Source: an uncultured Oscillibacter sp. (GTDB lineage Bacteria > Bacillota > Clostridia > Oscillospirales > Oscillospiraceae). From it: 8,950 bases of DNA. The notes under the pieces were generated by a model. That model did no database searches. It was not told the origin of the DNA and worked only from the letters and a program-made list of their open reading frames with translations. The translations under genes and the position numbers were made by a program. Positions within the stretch are counted from its first letter, which is position 1. Every line of letters starts with the position of its first letter. The stretch covers positions 1-8,950 of the forward strand of contig URTS01000076.1 of assembly GCA_900550685.1 (NCBI GenBank). Direction: 5' to 3'. Shown in pieces: positions 1 through 6,295 of the stretch.

Positions 1-178
1 TTCCAACAGCCGCCGTGAATACAACTTCAACAACACCGCTGATAGAAGGAAGTGCAAAAGAAACTACATCGCCCTTAATAACAACAGGAAGCGCTACAAA
101 GGTTCCGTCTGCTCTCTTGTACATTGCTCTGATGGTCTCATTTTCAGCAAGCTGGTATCCGCCCAGGCGCTGGAGGCC
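1..178 (-). other. Possible minus-strand protein-coding fragment at window edge
   Basis: Read on the minus strand, this stretch is open and gives a plausible protein: YQLAENETIRAMYKRADG, then a valine-rich beta-strand-like run containing FVALPVVIKGDVVSF and VVEVVFTAAVG. It looks more natural than either plus-strand reading over the same bases. The frame stays open to the right into the GC-rich part, but I see no ATG with a ribosome binding site there. It would leave the window at position 1. It may be a displaced or chimeric gene fragment, or only a shadow of the plus-strand tail. I do not recognise a family. Confidence 0.25.
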
Positions 179-238
179 TTCTACCTCCGCCCGCCCCAGG
201 CAGACCCCCTGAAAAAGAAACCGGCCCCCATCAAATAA
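2..238 (+). CDS. C-terminal tail of an unidentified gene, 5' end outside window
   Basis: This frame is open from the left edge to a TAA at 236-238, giving about 78 residues. Only the last 25 or so look like genuine protein: from about position 161 the codons are strongly GC-ending, and the peptide includes LEAFYLRPPQAD followed by a lysine/proline-rich end. The YLR-x-PQA pattern is reminiscent of the C-terminus of TsaB (the inactive Kae1-like partner in tRNA threonylcarbamoyladenosine synthesis), but that is a weak resemblance from a very short stretch. The first 50 or so residues are rich in N, R and K and do not resemble TsaB. By hand count GC is about 46% over 1-160 and about 65% over 161-240, so the reading frame may cross a junction between two unrelated sequences. 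upp starts 36 bases after the stop, close enough for co-transcription. Identity is uncertain. Confidence 0.35.
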   Translation, partial: SNSRREYNFNNTADRRKCKRNYIALNNNRKRYKGSVCSLVHCSDGLIFSKLVSAQALEAFYLRPPQADPLKKKPAPIK

Positions 239-274
239 CGCTTTCAATTTTTGATATAAGAGGAGAACAGAATT

Positions 275-904
275 ATGGGTAAAGTAGTCATTATGGATCA
301 TCCCCTGGTAGCCCACAAGCTGACCATCATGCGGGACAAGAACACCAGCGTCAAGGACTTCCGGGAGCTGGTCAGTGAGATCGGCATGCTCATCACCTAT
401 GAGGCCACCCGGGATCTGCCCATGACCACCAAACACATTGAGACCCCCATCTGCGAGATGGAGGCCCCCACCCTGGCAGGCCGCAAGTTCGTGGTGGTCC
501 CCATTCTCCGGGCCGGTCTGGGCCTGGTGGACGGCGTACTGCGGATGGTTCCCGCCGCCCGTGTGGGCCACATCGGCATGTACCGGGACGAGGAGACCCT
601 GGAACCCCATCCCTACTTCTGCAAGATGCCCAAGGATGTGTCCGAGCGGGACGTTCTGATCGTGGACCCCATGCTGGCTACCGGCGGCTCCGCCGCGGAG
701 GCCATCGGCGAAATGAAGAAGCGGGGCTGCAAGCACATCAAGCTCATGGTCCTGGTGGCCGCTCCCGAGGGCATCAAGCACATTCAGGAGCTGTATCCCG
801 ACGTGGACATCTATGCCGGTGCCCTGGACAAGTGCCTCAATGAAAAGGGCTACATCGTTCCCGGCCTGGGCGACGCTGGCGACCGCATTTTCGGCACCAA
901 GTAA
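275..904 (+). CDS. upp: Uracil phosphoribosyltransferase
   Basis: This enzyme joins uracil to PRPP to make UMP and pyrophosphate, the pyrimidine salvage step in the cytoplasm. The product is 209 residues, the normal size for bacterial Upp. The PRPP-binding loop is at residues 129-140 (IVDPMLATGGSA), with the acidic residue, small residues and TGGS expected for the family. The uracil-binding C-terminus is at 192-209 (GYIVPGLGDAGDRIFGTK), ending in the conserved GD.GDR.FGT pattern. An N-terminal signature, HPLVAHKLTIMRD, is at residues 9-21. The start is chosen from AGGAG at 261-265, nine bases ahead of the ATG. No convincing promoter lies in the 36 bases upstream, so it may be read through from the preceding gene. 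It is followed 22 bases later by a strong terminator, so transcription ends here and the ssnA group has its own signals. Nothing in it is truncated or unusual. Confidence 0.97.
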   Translation: MGKVVIMDHPLVAHKLTIMRDKNTSVKDFRELVSEIGMLITYEATRDLPMTTKHIETPICEMEAPTLAGRKFVVVPILRAGLGLVDGVLRMVPAARVGHIGMYRDEETLEPHPYFCKMPKDVSERDVLIVDPMLATGGSAAEAIGEMKKRGCKHIKLMVLVAAPEGIKHIQELYPDVDIYAGALDKCLNEKGYIVPGLGDAGDRIFGTK

Positions 905-926
905 ATCTGTTCTTTCCAAAATAGCG

Positions 927-953
927 AAAGCGGGAGCAAATGCTCCCGCTTTT
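927..953 (+). terminator. Intrinsic terminator of upp
   Basis: AAAGCGGGAGCA (927-938) pairs perfectly with TGCTCCCGCTTT (941-952) around a two-base AA gap. The GC-rich stem ends in a TTTT run at 950-953. The A-run on the left arm would also allow weak termination of minus-strand transcripts. It lies 22 bases past the upp stop codon. Confidence 0.9.
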
Positions 954-988
954 AGCGTATCAAAAAGATCTTTTCTCCCCGCTGAACA

Positions 989-1128
989 AGTTTTCAGAAC
1001 TTTAAAAGTTCTGAAAACTATTGATTTCAATAGCGCAGGGAAAGCGGCGAAGCGCCGCCGGGGGCGGATAAAGCGAGCCGCTTTCGAGGAAACGGCACGA
1101 TTGGCGGCCCATTAGGGCCGGGAATCGT
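989..1128. repeat. Cluster of hairpins, candidate dispersed palindromic repeat
   Basis: Five inverted repeats lie almost end to end. (a) AGTTTTCAGAACTTT (989-1003) with AAAGTTCTGAAAACT (1005-1019), a 15-base perfect arm around one base. (b) CTATTGA (1018-1024) with TCAATAG (1027-1033). (c) GCGGCG (1044-1049) with CGCCGC (1053-1058). (d) AAAGCG (1070-1075) with CGCTTT (1079-1084). (e) ACGATT (1097-1102) with AATCGT (1123-1128), enclosing CGGCCC (1105-1110) with GGGCCG (1115-1120) and an ATTA loop, with a GG/GG mismatch between the two stems. An alternative nested fold pairs GAAAGCGGC (1040-1048) with GCCGCTTTC (1077-1085) around CCGCC/GGCGG. None has a T-run, so these are not simple terminators. 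No gene is evident. The stretch just after it (1129-1251) shows only a small CTGCC/GGCAG hairpin at 1161-1173 and no convincing gene or signal. Confidence 0.65.
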
Positions 1129-1251
1129 CATGCCATGGCGGTGTTCAAGCTGCCAGAACGCTGCCCGCGGCAGATACAGCGAGGCTGTTTTGAGGAAGGC
1201 TCAGCCGACGGTGTATCCCTTCTTGGGTCTCCCGCCCGGAAATCAGCCAAC

Positions 1252-1279
1252 TTTCCGCAGCTTTTGCCACCTGCGGAAA
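1252..1279. repeat. Inverted repeat upstream of the ssnA promoter
   Basis: TTTCCGCAG (1252-1260) and CTGCGGAAA (1271-1279) are exact reverse complements separated by 10 bases. The repeat is followed by AATTTT rather than a clean T-run, so it is a poor terminator. It sits 37 bases upstream of the predicted -35 box and could be a regulator site. Function is inferred from position only. Confidence 0.45.
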
Positions 1280-1280
1280 A

Positions 1281-1338
1281 ATTTTCGGCTGCCGTCCCGC
1301 CGGATGCAGATTTTTCTTGCATTTTTGGCCGCCGTCCC
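1281..1338 (+). repeat. Direct repeat pair overlapping the ssnA promoter, possible operators
   Basis: ATTTTCGGCTGCCGTCCC (1281-1298) recurs as ATTTTTGGCCGCCGTCCC (1321-1338): 16 of 18 bases match and the start-to-start spacing is exactly 40 bases, close to four helical turns. The second copy fills the spacer between the predicted -35 and -10 boxes. That arrangement fits a pair of protein-binding sites on one DNA face. The binding protein is unknown. Confidence 0.45.
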
Positions 1339-1345
1339 TTAAAAT
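1317..1345 (+). promoter_or_regulatory. Predicted sigma-A-type promoter for ssnA-ygfK
   Basis: The proposed -35 is TTGCAT (1317-1322) and the -10 is TAAAAT (1340-1345), with a 17-base spacer. The -10 matches consensus at five of six positions. The -35 matches only at TTG, so the promoter may need an activator. Transcription would start near 1352 and give a leader of about 135 bases before the ssnA ATG. Confidence 0.5.
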
Positions 1346-1375
1346 AGAGATATAAGAAAACACTGCAAAGAACGA

Positions 1376-1463
1376 CAGCTGCAACGGAGTGCCTTGCGCA
1401 CGGGCTGACACCTGTCTCCTTTGCGCGGCAGGTGTTCCGGAGGGCCGGAACGCCTTTTCTTTT
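1376..1463 (+). promoter_or_regulatory. ssnA leader RNA with competing stems, candidate attenuator or riboswitch
   Basis: The leader between the predicted promoter and ssnA contains small helices CAGC (1376-1379) with GCTG (1404-1407) and GTGC (1389-1392) with GCAC (1398-1401). A longer stem, ACACCTG (1408-1414) with CAGGTGT (1429-1435), closes a 14-base loop. The 3' arm of that stem shares bases 1431-1435 with the left arm of the terminator at 1431-1463, so the two cannot fully coexist. That is the layout of a transcriptional attenuator. No leader peptide stands out, which favours an RNA or ligand-sensing mechanism, but this is inference. I could not match it to a known class by eye: it lacks the CUGAGA core of TPP riboswitches and I do not see the purine riboswitch core. 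A molybdenum-cofactor or purine-related ligand would suit the downstream genes. Confidence 0.55.
1431..1463 (+). terminator. Intrinsic terminator inside the ssnA leader
   Basis: GGTGTTCCGG (1431-1440) pairs with CCGGAACGCC (1445-1454) as ten base pairs with one G-U, around an AGGG loop. It runs directly into TTTTCTTTT (1455-1463). No plus-strand gene precedes it after the upp terminator, so it most likely acts on the ssnA leader. It ends 24 bases before the ssnA ATG and just ahead of the ribosome binding site. Confidence 0.75.
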
Positions 1464-1487
1464 ATCATCTGTAAAGGGGGACGTATC

Positions 1488-2831
1488 ATGACACTTGTTA
1501 CCAACGGACGGCTCATCACCCGGGACCCGGAGGGCCGGGGCTACTACGAGCATGGCACCGTGGCCTACGAGGGCACGAAGATCGTGGAGGTGGGCGAGGA
1601 AGCCGCGCTGAAAGCCAAATATCCCAAGGCCGAGATCATCGACGCCAAGGGCGGCGTCATCATGCCGGCCTTCATCAACGCCCACACCCATATCTACTCC
1701 GCCCTGGCCCGTGGCCTGTCCATCGCGGGCAACAACCCCACCAACTTTTATGAGGTGCTGGACGGCACCTGGTGGGCCATTGACCGCCATCTGATGATGG
1801 AGGGCACCCGCGCCAGTGCCACGGCTTTGTATATGGACTCTATCAAGCAGGGCGTCACCACCATTTTCGACCATCACGCCAGCTACGGCGAAATTCCCGG
1901 CACCCTCCACACCATCGCGGAGGAGAGCAAGCGCCTGGGGCTCCGCTCCTGCCTGTGCTACGAGGTCAGCGACCGGGACGGCGAGGAAAAATGCCTCCAG
2001 GCCATTCAGGAGAACGCCGACTTCATCACGGAGTGCGAACAGCGGAAGGACCCCATGCTGGCGGCCATGTTCGGCGGCCACGCTCTCTTCACCATTTCCG
2101 ACAAGACCTTTGACCGCATGGTGGCGGCCAACAACGGCCGTACCGGCTACCATATCCATGTGTCCGAGGGCATGAACGATGTTTACGATTCCCTGCAGAA
2201 TTATGGCCGCCGCCCGGTCCAGCGTCTGCAGGACCACGGTATTCTGGGACCCAAGACCATTCTGGGCCACTGCATCCACGTGAACACCGCCGAAATGGAG
2301 ATCATCAAGGAGACCGGCACCATGGTGGTGAACAACCCGGAGAGCAACATGGGCAACGCCATCGGCATCTGCCCGGTGCTTCAGCTCTACAAGCGGGGCA
2401 TTCTGCTGGGCATGGGCACCGACGCCTACACCAACGACATGCTGGAATCCCTGAAAGTGGCCCTCTGCTCCCAGCGGAGCCAGAACTGCCTGCCCAACGT
2501 CGGCTGGTGCGAGGTCACAGACATGCTCTTTAAGAACAACGCCAAAATCGGCGCCAAATATTTCCCAGATCAGCTGGGCGTATTGAAGGCTGGGGCCGCG
2601 GCGGACATCATCGTCATGGACTACAAGCCCTTCACCCCCTTCTCCGACGAGAATATTGACGGCCACATGATCTTCGGCATGACGGGCCGCCAGTGCCAGA
2701 CCACCATCGCCGCCGGCAAGGTGCTGATGCGTGACCGGGAGCTGGTCGGCATCGATGAAGAAGCGGAAAACGCCCACATTCTGGAAGCCTCCAAAAAACT
2801 GTGGGGCGACCTGAACCATAGAGAATATTGA
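1488..2831 (+). CDS. ssnA: Putative aminohydrolase SsnA, amidohydrolase superfamily
   Basis: The product is a 447-residue metal-dependent hydrolase of the guanine deaminase/chlorohydrolase-like amidohydrolase group, close in size to E. coli SsnA. Visible metal-site motifs are NAHTH (H66, H68), HVSE (H224, E227), GHCIHV (H261) and GTDAYTND (D312). The N- and C-terminal parts form the usual composite beta domain. SsnA is a marker of loci with YgfK and selenium-dependent molybdenum hydroxylases, and of the anaerobic gut-bacterial purine/urate degradation cluster. Its exact substrate there is not certain to me, but a purine-derived ring or amidine is likely. The start is the ATG at 1488, placed by AAAGGGGGA (1473-1481). 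An earlier in-frame GTG at 1389 lies inside the leader hairpins and its extra residues do not fit the family. A GAGG overlapping the TGA stop leads into the next gene, indicating tight co-expression. The family assignment is firm and the reaction is inferred. Confidence 0.93.
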   Translation: MTLVTNGRLITRDPEGRGYYEHGTVAYEGTKIVEVGEEAALKAKYPKAEIIDAKGGVIMPAFINAHTHIYSALARGLSIAGNNPTNFYEVLDGTWWAIDRHLMMEGTRASATALYMDSIKQGVTTIFDHHASYGEIPGTLHTIAEESKRLGLRSCLCYEVSDRDGEEKCLQAIQENADFITECEQRKDPMLAAMFGGHALFTISDKTFDRMVAANNGRTGYHIHVSEGMNDVYDSLQNYGRRPVQRLQDHGILGPKTILGHCIHVNTAEMEIIKETGTMVVNNPESNMGNAIGICPVLQLYKRGILLGMGTDAYTNDMLESLKVALCSQRSQNCLPNVGWCEVTDMLFKNNAKIGAKYFPDQLGVLKAGAAADIIVMDYKPFTPFSDENIDGHMIFGMTGRQCQTTIAAGKVLMRDRELVGIDEEAENAHILEASKKLWGDLNHREY

Positions 2832-2838
2832 GGTGTCT

Positions 2839-3129
2839 ATGACCATTCCGGAACAACAGGCAGAATTCGTCCAGTATTTGAGAACGCACTACACCTATGC
2901 ACATCCAGAAGAAATGGCCAGTGAGGTATTCTATTCCAAGCGTCACTACATTGGAATACCCTTTGAGGATATTTTCCTAAATGATGACTCAATAGAGCGG
3001 GCACGAAATCTTCTGATCTCCCACTTTGAAAAAATTGGCAGGAAAAATCCGCGGAATCACGCCTCTGTTCATTACAGTGACTGGGTTAAATTCAAGGAAT
3101 TTTTGGATCAACAGCATCCAAACAAATAA
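2839..3129 (+). CDS. Small uncharacterised protein between ssnA and ygfK
   Basis: This is a 96-residue protein I do not recognise. It has no signal peptide or membrane segment. It is rich in aromatic and charged residues, with HYTYAHPEEMASEVFYSKRH near residues 12-31, IGIPFEDIF in the middle, and a basic region with FEKIGRKNPRNHASVHYSDW followed by FKEFLDQQ at the end, suggesting a compact, mostly helical cytoplasmic protein. The ATG at 2839 is chosen because AGGTG (2831-2835) serves it; a GTG at 2833 is in frame but has no ribosome binding site. It begins 7 bases after the ssnA stop and ends 12 bases before ygfK, so it is embedded in the operon. GC is about 43% by hand count, well below its neighbours, and codons are AT-ending. 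It could be a recently inserted gene or a remnant of a longer one. No function can be assigned. Confidence 0.75.
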   Translation: MTIPEQQAEFVQYLRTHYTYAHPEEMASEVFYSKRHYIGIPFEDIFLNDDSIERARNLLISHFEKIGRKNPRNHASVHYSDWVKFKEFLDQQHPNK

Positions 3130-3141
3130 GGAGAGGTTACT

Positions 3142-6100
3142 ATGTCTGAGTTAATGACCCCCATTCCCTTCCGGCAGCTGATGACGTGGCTCACCACGGA
3201 ATACGCCCGGGAAGGTTCTGTATTCGGCGTTCACCGCCCCTTCCATCCCAGCGGCAAGACCCTGCCCATTTTCGGGGAGACCATTGAAACACCCTTCGGC
3301 CCCGCTGCCGGCCCTAACACCCAGCTGGCCCAGAACATCGTCGCTGGCTATTTCGGCGGTGCCCGTTTCTTCGAGCTGAAAACCGTTCAGAAAATGGACG
3401 GCGCGGAGCTGGCCGCCTGCATCAACCGGCCCTGCATTCTGGCGGAGGATGAGTGCTACAATTGCGAGTGGAGCACAGAGCTGACGGTCCCCCAGGCCTT
3501 TGAGGAATACGTGAAAGCCTGGTGCGCCTGCAAAATGCTGGCCAAGCTGTACGGCCTGGGCGATCCCAACGGCTTTGTTTTCAACATGTCCGTGGGCTAC
3601 GACCTGGAGGGCATCCAGGGTCAGAAGGTGGACACCTTCCTGAACGGCATGATGAACGCCGCCGAAACGCCCATTTTCCAGGAGTGCATCGCCGTACTCC
3701 ACGAGCTGTTCCCGGAGGAGGGCGCGTATATCGACGCCATCTCCCCCAAGGTCTCCCGCTCCGTGACCCTCTCCACCCTCCACGGCTGCCCGCCGGAGGA
3801 GATTGAGCGGATCGCCACCTACCTCATCACGGAAAAGGATCTCCATACCTTCGTCAAGTGCAACCCCACTCTGCTGGGCTACGAGACTGCCCGCTCCATT
3901 CTGGACGAGATGGGCTACGACTATATCGCATTTGACGACCATCATTTCAAGGAGGACCTGCAGTACAAGGATGCCGTCCCCATGTTCCACCGGCTGGAAA
4001 AGCTGGCCATGGACCGTGGTCTGGAATTCGGTCTGAAGCTTTCCAACACCTTCCCGGTGGACGTGAAGGCTGGAGAGCTGCCCAGCGAGGAGATGTACAT
4101 GGCGGGCAAGAGCCTCTTCCCTCTGACCACCACCATGGCCGCCCGGCTGAGCCGGGAATTCGGCGGCAAGCTGCGGCTTTCCTACGCCGGCGGCGCCGAC
4201 GCCTTCAACATCGACAAGCTGTTTGCCTGCGGCATCTGGCCCATCACCATGGCCACCACGGAGCTGAAGCCCGGCGGCTACCAGCGCTTCACCCAGATCG
4301 GTGAGATTCTGGACAAGCTGGACTTCCAGCCCTTCTCCGGCGTGGACGTGCTGGGCATTGACGCCCTGGCCCTTTCTGCCCGGCGGGACAAGTACCATTT
4401 GAAGGACATCAAGCCCCTGCCCCGGCGGAAGCTGCTGGAAAAGGTCCCCCTGATGGACTGCTTCACCGCCCCCTGCGAGGGCGGCTGCCCCATCCGGCAG
4501 GACATTCCGGAGTACATCGAGCTGTGCCGTAAGGGCAAATACACCGAGGCCCTGGCCCTCATCACGGAGAAAAACGCCCTGCCCTTCACCACCGGCACCA
4601 TCTGTGCCCACCGCTGCCAGACCAAGTGCACCCGGAACTACTACGACGATCCCGTTCAGATCCGCGCCACCAAGCTGATCGCGGCGGAAAAGGGCTACGA
4701 GGGACTGATGGCCTCCCTGAAAAAGCCGGAGCCTGTCACCGACGGCCGGAAGGCCGCCATCATCGGCGGCGGCCCCACCGGCATCGCCGCAGCCTACTTC
4801 CTGGGCCGAGCCGGTATCCCTGTCACTATCTTTGAAAAGAGCCACAAGCTGGGCGGCGTGCCCCGGCTGGTGATCCCCGGCTTCCGCATCAGCGAGGAGG
4901 CCATGGAAAAGGATATCGCTCTCATGCAGTTCTTCGGCGCCGAGGTAAAGCTGAACACACCCGCCCCCTCCGTTTCGGAGTTGGAAGCCATGGGCTACAC
5001 CCACATTTTCTTCGCCGTGGGCGCCGGAAAGGCCGGCAAGCTGGACATCCCCGGCAACGTGGTGCCGGTGATCCAGTGGCTGCGGGACCTGAAGGCCGGA
5101 AAGGACGTCCCCCTGGGCCATGTGGCCGTGGTGGGCGGCGGCAACACCGCCATGGATGCCGCCCGGGCGGCTCTCCGGGCCGGAGCCCTGACCTCCACCC
5201 TGGTATACCGCCGGACCAAGAAGTATATGCCCGCCGACGCCGAGGAACTGGAGCTGGCCATGGCCGACGGCGTGCGGTTCCTGGAGCTGGTGGCACCCGT
5301 GGAACAGGCTGGCGGCAAGCTGAAATGTGAGAAGATGAAGCTGGGCGATCCCGATGAAAAGGGCCGCCGCAGTCCTGTCCCCACCGGGGAATTTGTGGAG
5401 ATCGACTGCGACACCGTCATCGCCGCAGTTGGTGAGCAGGTGGACGGTGCGCTGTTCACCGCCAACGGCATTGCGGTCAACGCCAAAGGCATCCCCGACT
5501 TCCACACCAACCTGAAAAACGTCTTTGTGGGCGGTGACGCCATGCGGGGCCCTGCCACCGTGGTGGAGGGCATTGCCGACGCCCGGTATTTCGCCAACGC
5601 CGTCATCGGCAGCGTTCCCACCATCAACATTCCCGATGACGCCCACGCCGCCCGGGCCGAGGCCATCGCCCGGAAGGGCATCCTCTGCCCGTCTAAGGCC
5701 GGGTGTGAGGGGGACCGCTGTCTCCACTGCAATACCGTCTGCCAGGTCTGCGCCGACGTGTGCCCCAACCGGGCCAACGTGGTCATCACCCTGCCGGACG
5801 GGCGGCATGAGATTCTCCATGTGGACCGGATGTGCAACGAGTGCGGCAACTGCGCCGTGTTCTGCCCCTACAACTCCGCCCCCTACCGGAACAAGTTCAC
5901 CCTGTTCCTGACCCGGGAGGGCTTTGACGAGAGCCCGGAGAACCAGGGCTTCCTGCCTCTGGCTGACCGGAAGGTGCTGGTACGGCTGGACGGCAAAGTG
6001 TTCGAGGCCGATCTGGACGGCCGGAACGATCTGCCTGCCGATGTGGAGACCTTCATCCTGACGGTTTTGAAGGATTACGTCTATCTGCTGAGAAAATTGA

Positions 6101-6186
6101 AGCTTCATTTCCAAAATCCCATATGTTTCAATGACCGACAAGCAGATTTACTTGTCAGAAATCAGCTGTTTATCCGGCCAATTTGA
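3142..6186 (+). CDS. ygfK: YgfK, putative selenate reductase / purine-catabolism flavin-FeS oxidoreductase subunit
   Basis: This is a 1014-residue multidomain iron-sulfur flavoprotein of the YgfK family. Residues 1 to about 430 resemble the TIM-barrel FMN part of dihydroorotate/dihydropyrimidine dehydrogenases. A cysteine-rich GltD/DPD-like domain follows: C440, C445, C449 and ICAHRCQTKC (C488, C492, C496). Next comes a two-nucleotide NAD(P)H/FAD module with IIGGGPTGIAA from 540 and VVGGGNTAMDAA from 663. Two 4Fe-4S sites close the protein: C860, C863, C867, C870, C874 and C898, C901, C904, C908. The layout indicates electron transfer from NAD(P)H through flavin and clusters to a partner hydroxylase or reductase. 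It is named as a putative selenate reductase subunit, but the conserved partnership with SsnA and xanthine dehydrogenase-type enzymes points to anaerobic purine/urate metabolism. AAGGAG (3128-3133) overlaps the previous stop and sets the start. The last 31 residues, after DYVYLL (983), are AT-rich and look like an extension. Partner subunits are not in the window. Confidence 0.92.
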   Translation: MSELMTPIPFRQLMTWLTTEYAREGSVFGVHRPFHPSGKTLPIFGETIETPFGPAAGPNTQLAQNIVAGYFGGARFFELKTVQKMDGAELAACINRPCILAEDECYNCEWSTELTVPQAFEEYVKAWCACKMLAKLYGLGDPNGFVFNMSVGYDLEGIQGQKVDTFLNGMMNAAETPIFQECIAVLHELFPEEGAYIDAISPKVSRSVTLSTLHGCPPEEIERIATYLITEKDLHTFVKCNPTLLGYETARSILDEMGYDYIAFDDHHFKEDLQYKDAVPMFHRLEKLAMDRGLEFGLKLSNTFPVDVKAGELPSEEMYMAGKSLFPLTTTMAARLSREFGGKLRLSYAGGADAFNIDKLFACGIWPITMATTELKPGGYQRFTQIGEILDKLDFQPFSGVDVLGIDALALSARRDKYHLKDIKPLPRRKLLEKVPLMDCFTAPCEGGCPIRQDIPEYIELCRKGKYTEALALITEKNALPFTTGTICAHRCQTKCTRNYYDDPVQIRATKLIAAEKGYEGLMASLKKPEPVTDGRKAAIIGGGPTGIAAAYFLGRAGIPVTIFEKSHKLGGVPRLVIPGFRISEEAMEKDIALMQFFGAEVKLNTPAPSVSELEAMGYTHIFFAVGAGKAGKLDIPGNVVPVIQWLRDLKAGKDVPLGHVAVVGGGNTAMDAARAALRAGALTSTLVYRRTKKYMPADAEELELAMADGVRFLELVAPVEQAGGKLKCEKMKLGDPDEKGRRSPVPTGEFVEIDCDTVIAAVGEQVDGALFTANGIAVNAKGIPDFHTNLKNVFVGGDAMRGPATVVEGIADARYFANAVIGSVPTINIPDDAHAARAEAIARKGILCPSKAGCEGDRCLHCNTVCQVCADVCPNRANVVITLPDGRHEILHVDRMCNECGNCAVFCPYNSAPYRNKFTLFLTREGFDESPENQGFLPLADRKVLVRLDGKVFEADLDGRNDLPADVETFILTVLKDYVYLLRKLKLHFQNPICFNDRQADLLVRNQLFIRPI

Positions 6187-6201
6187 TCCGTTAGATACAG
6201 G

Positions 6202-6240
6202 AAAAAAGCCCACCGCATGTGACCATGCGGTGGGCTTTTC
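6202..6240. terminator. Bidirectional intrinsic terminator between ygfK and the histidine phosphatase
   Basis: AAAAGCCCACCGCATG (6204-6219) pairs perfectly with CATGCGGTGGGCTTTT (6224-6239) around a TGAC loop, a 16-base-pair stem. The right side ends in TTTT for plus-strand transcripts. The left side has six A's (6202-6207), giving a T-run for minus-strand transcripts. It lies between two converging genes and can serve both. Confidence 0.92.
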
Positions 6241-6295
6241 TATGATTTTGTGGGATATGCTTTGCTCCCGCGCAGGTCCGCTGTTTTGGCGGCCC

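Noticed and set aside
255..260. TATAAG as a -10 box for upp
   Set aside because: It would start transcription at the ribosome binding site, and no -35 is present at the right distance.
989..1019. LexA box within the GAAC...GTTC palindrome
   Set aside because: The half-sites are seven bases apart instead of four, so it does not fit the LexA spacing.
813..1115. Plus-strand open frame running off the end of upp
   Set aside because: It crosses the upp terminator and hairpin cluster, overlaps upp in another frame, and has no ribosome binding site or recognisable motif.
1381..1440. TPP riboswitch, suggested by GGAGTGCC and GGCTGA in the leader
   Set aside because: The CUGAGA core and the second conserved TPP half are absent, so the similarity is superficial.
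1389..1487. Upstream GTG start extending ssnA by 33 residues
   Set aside because: The region folds as leader hairpins and a terminator. The extra residues do not fit the family, and a good ribosome binding site precedes the ATG at 1488.
1128..2846. Long minus-strand open frame opposite ssnA (572 codons)
   Set aside because: Same shadow effect. The peptide is low-complexity G/V/H-rich, while the plus strand has all the amidohydrolase metal motifs.
3151..6141. Very long open frame on the minus strand opposite ygfK (996 codons)
   Set aside because: It mirrors a GC-rich gene with strong codon bias, is rich in G, V, H and Q in a shadow-like way, shows no family motif, and the plus strand is a clear YgfK.
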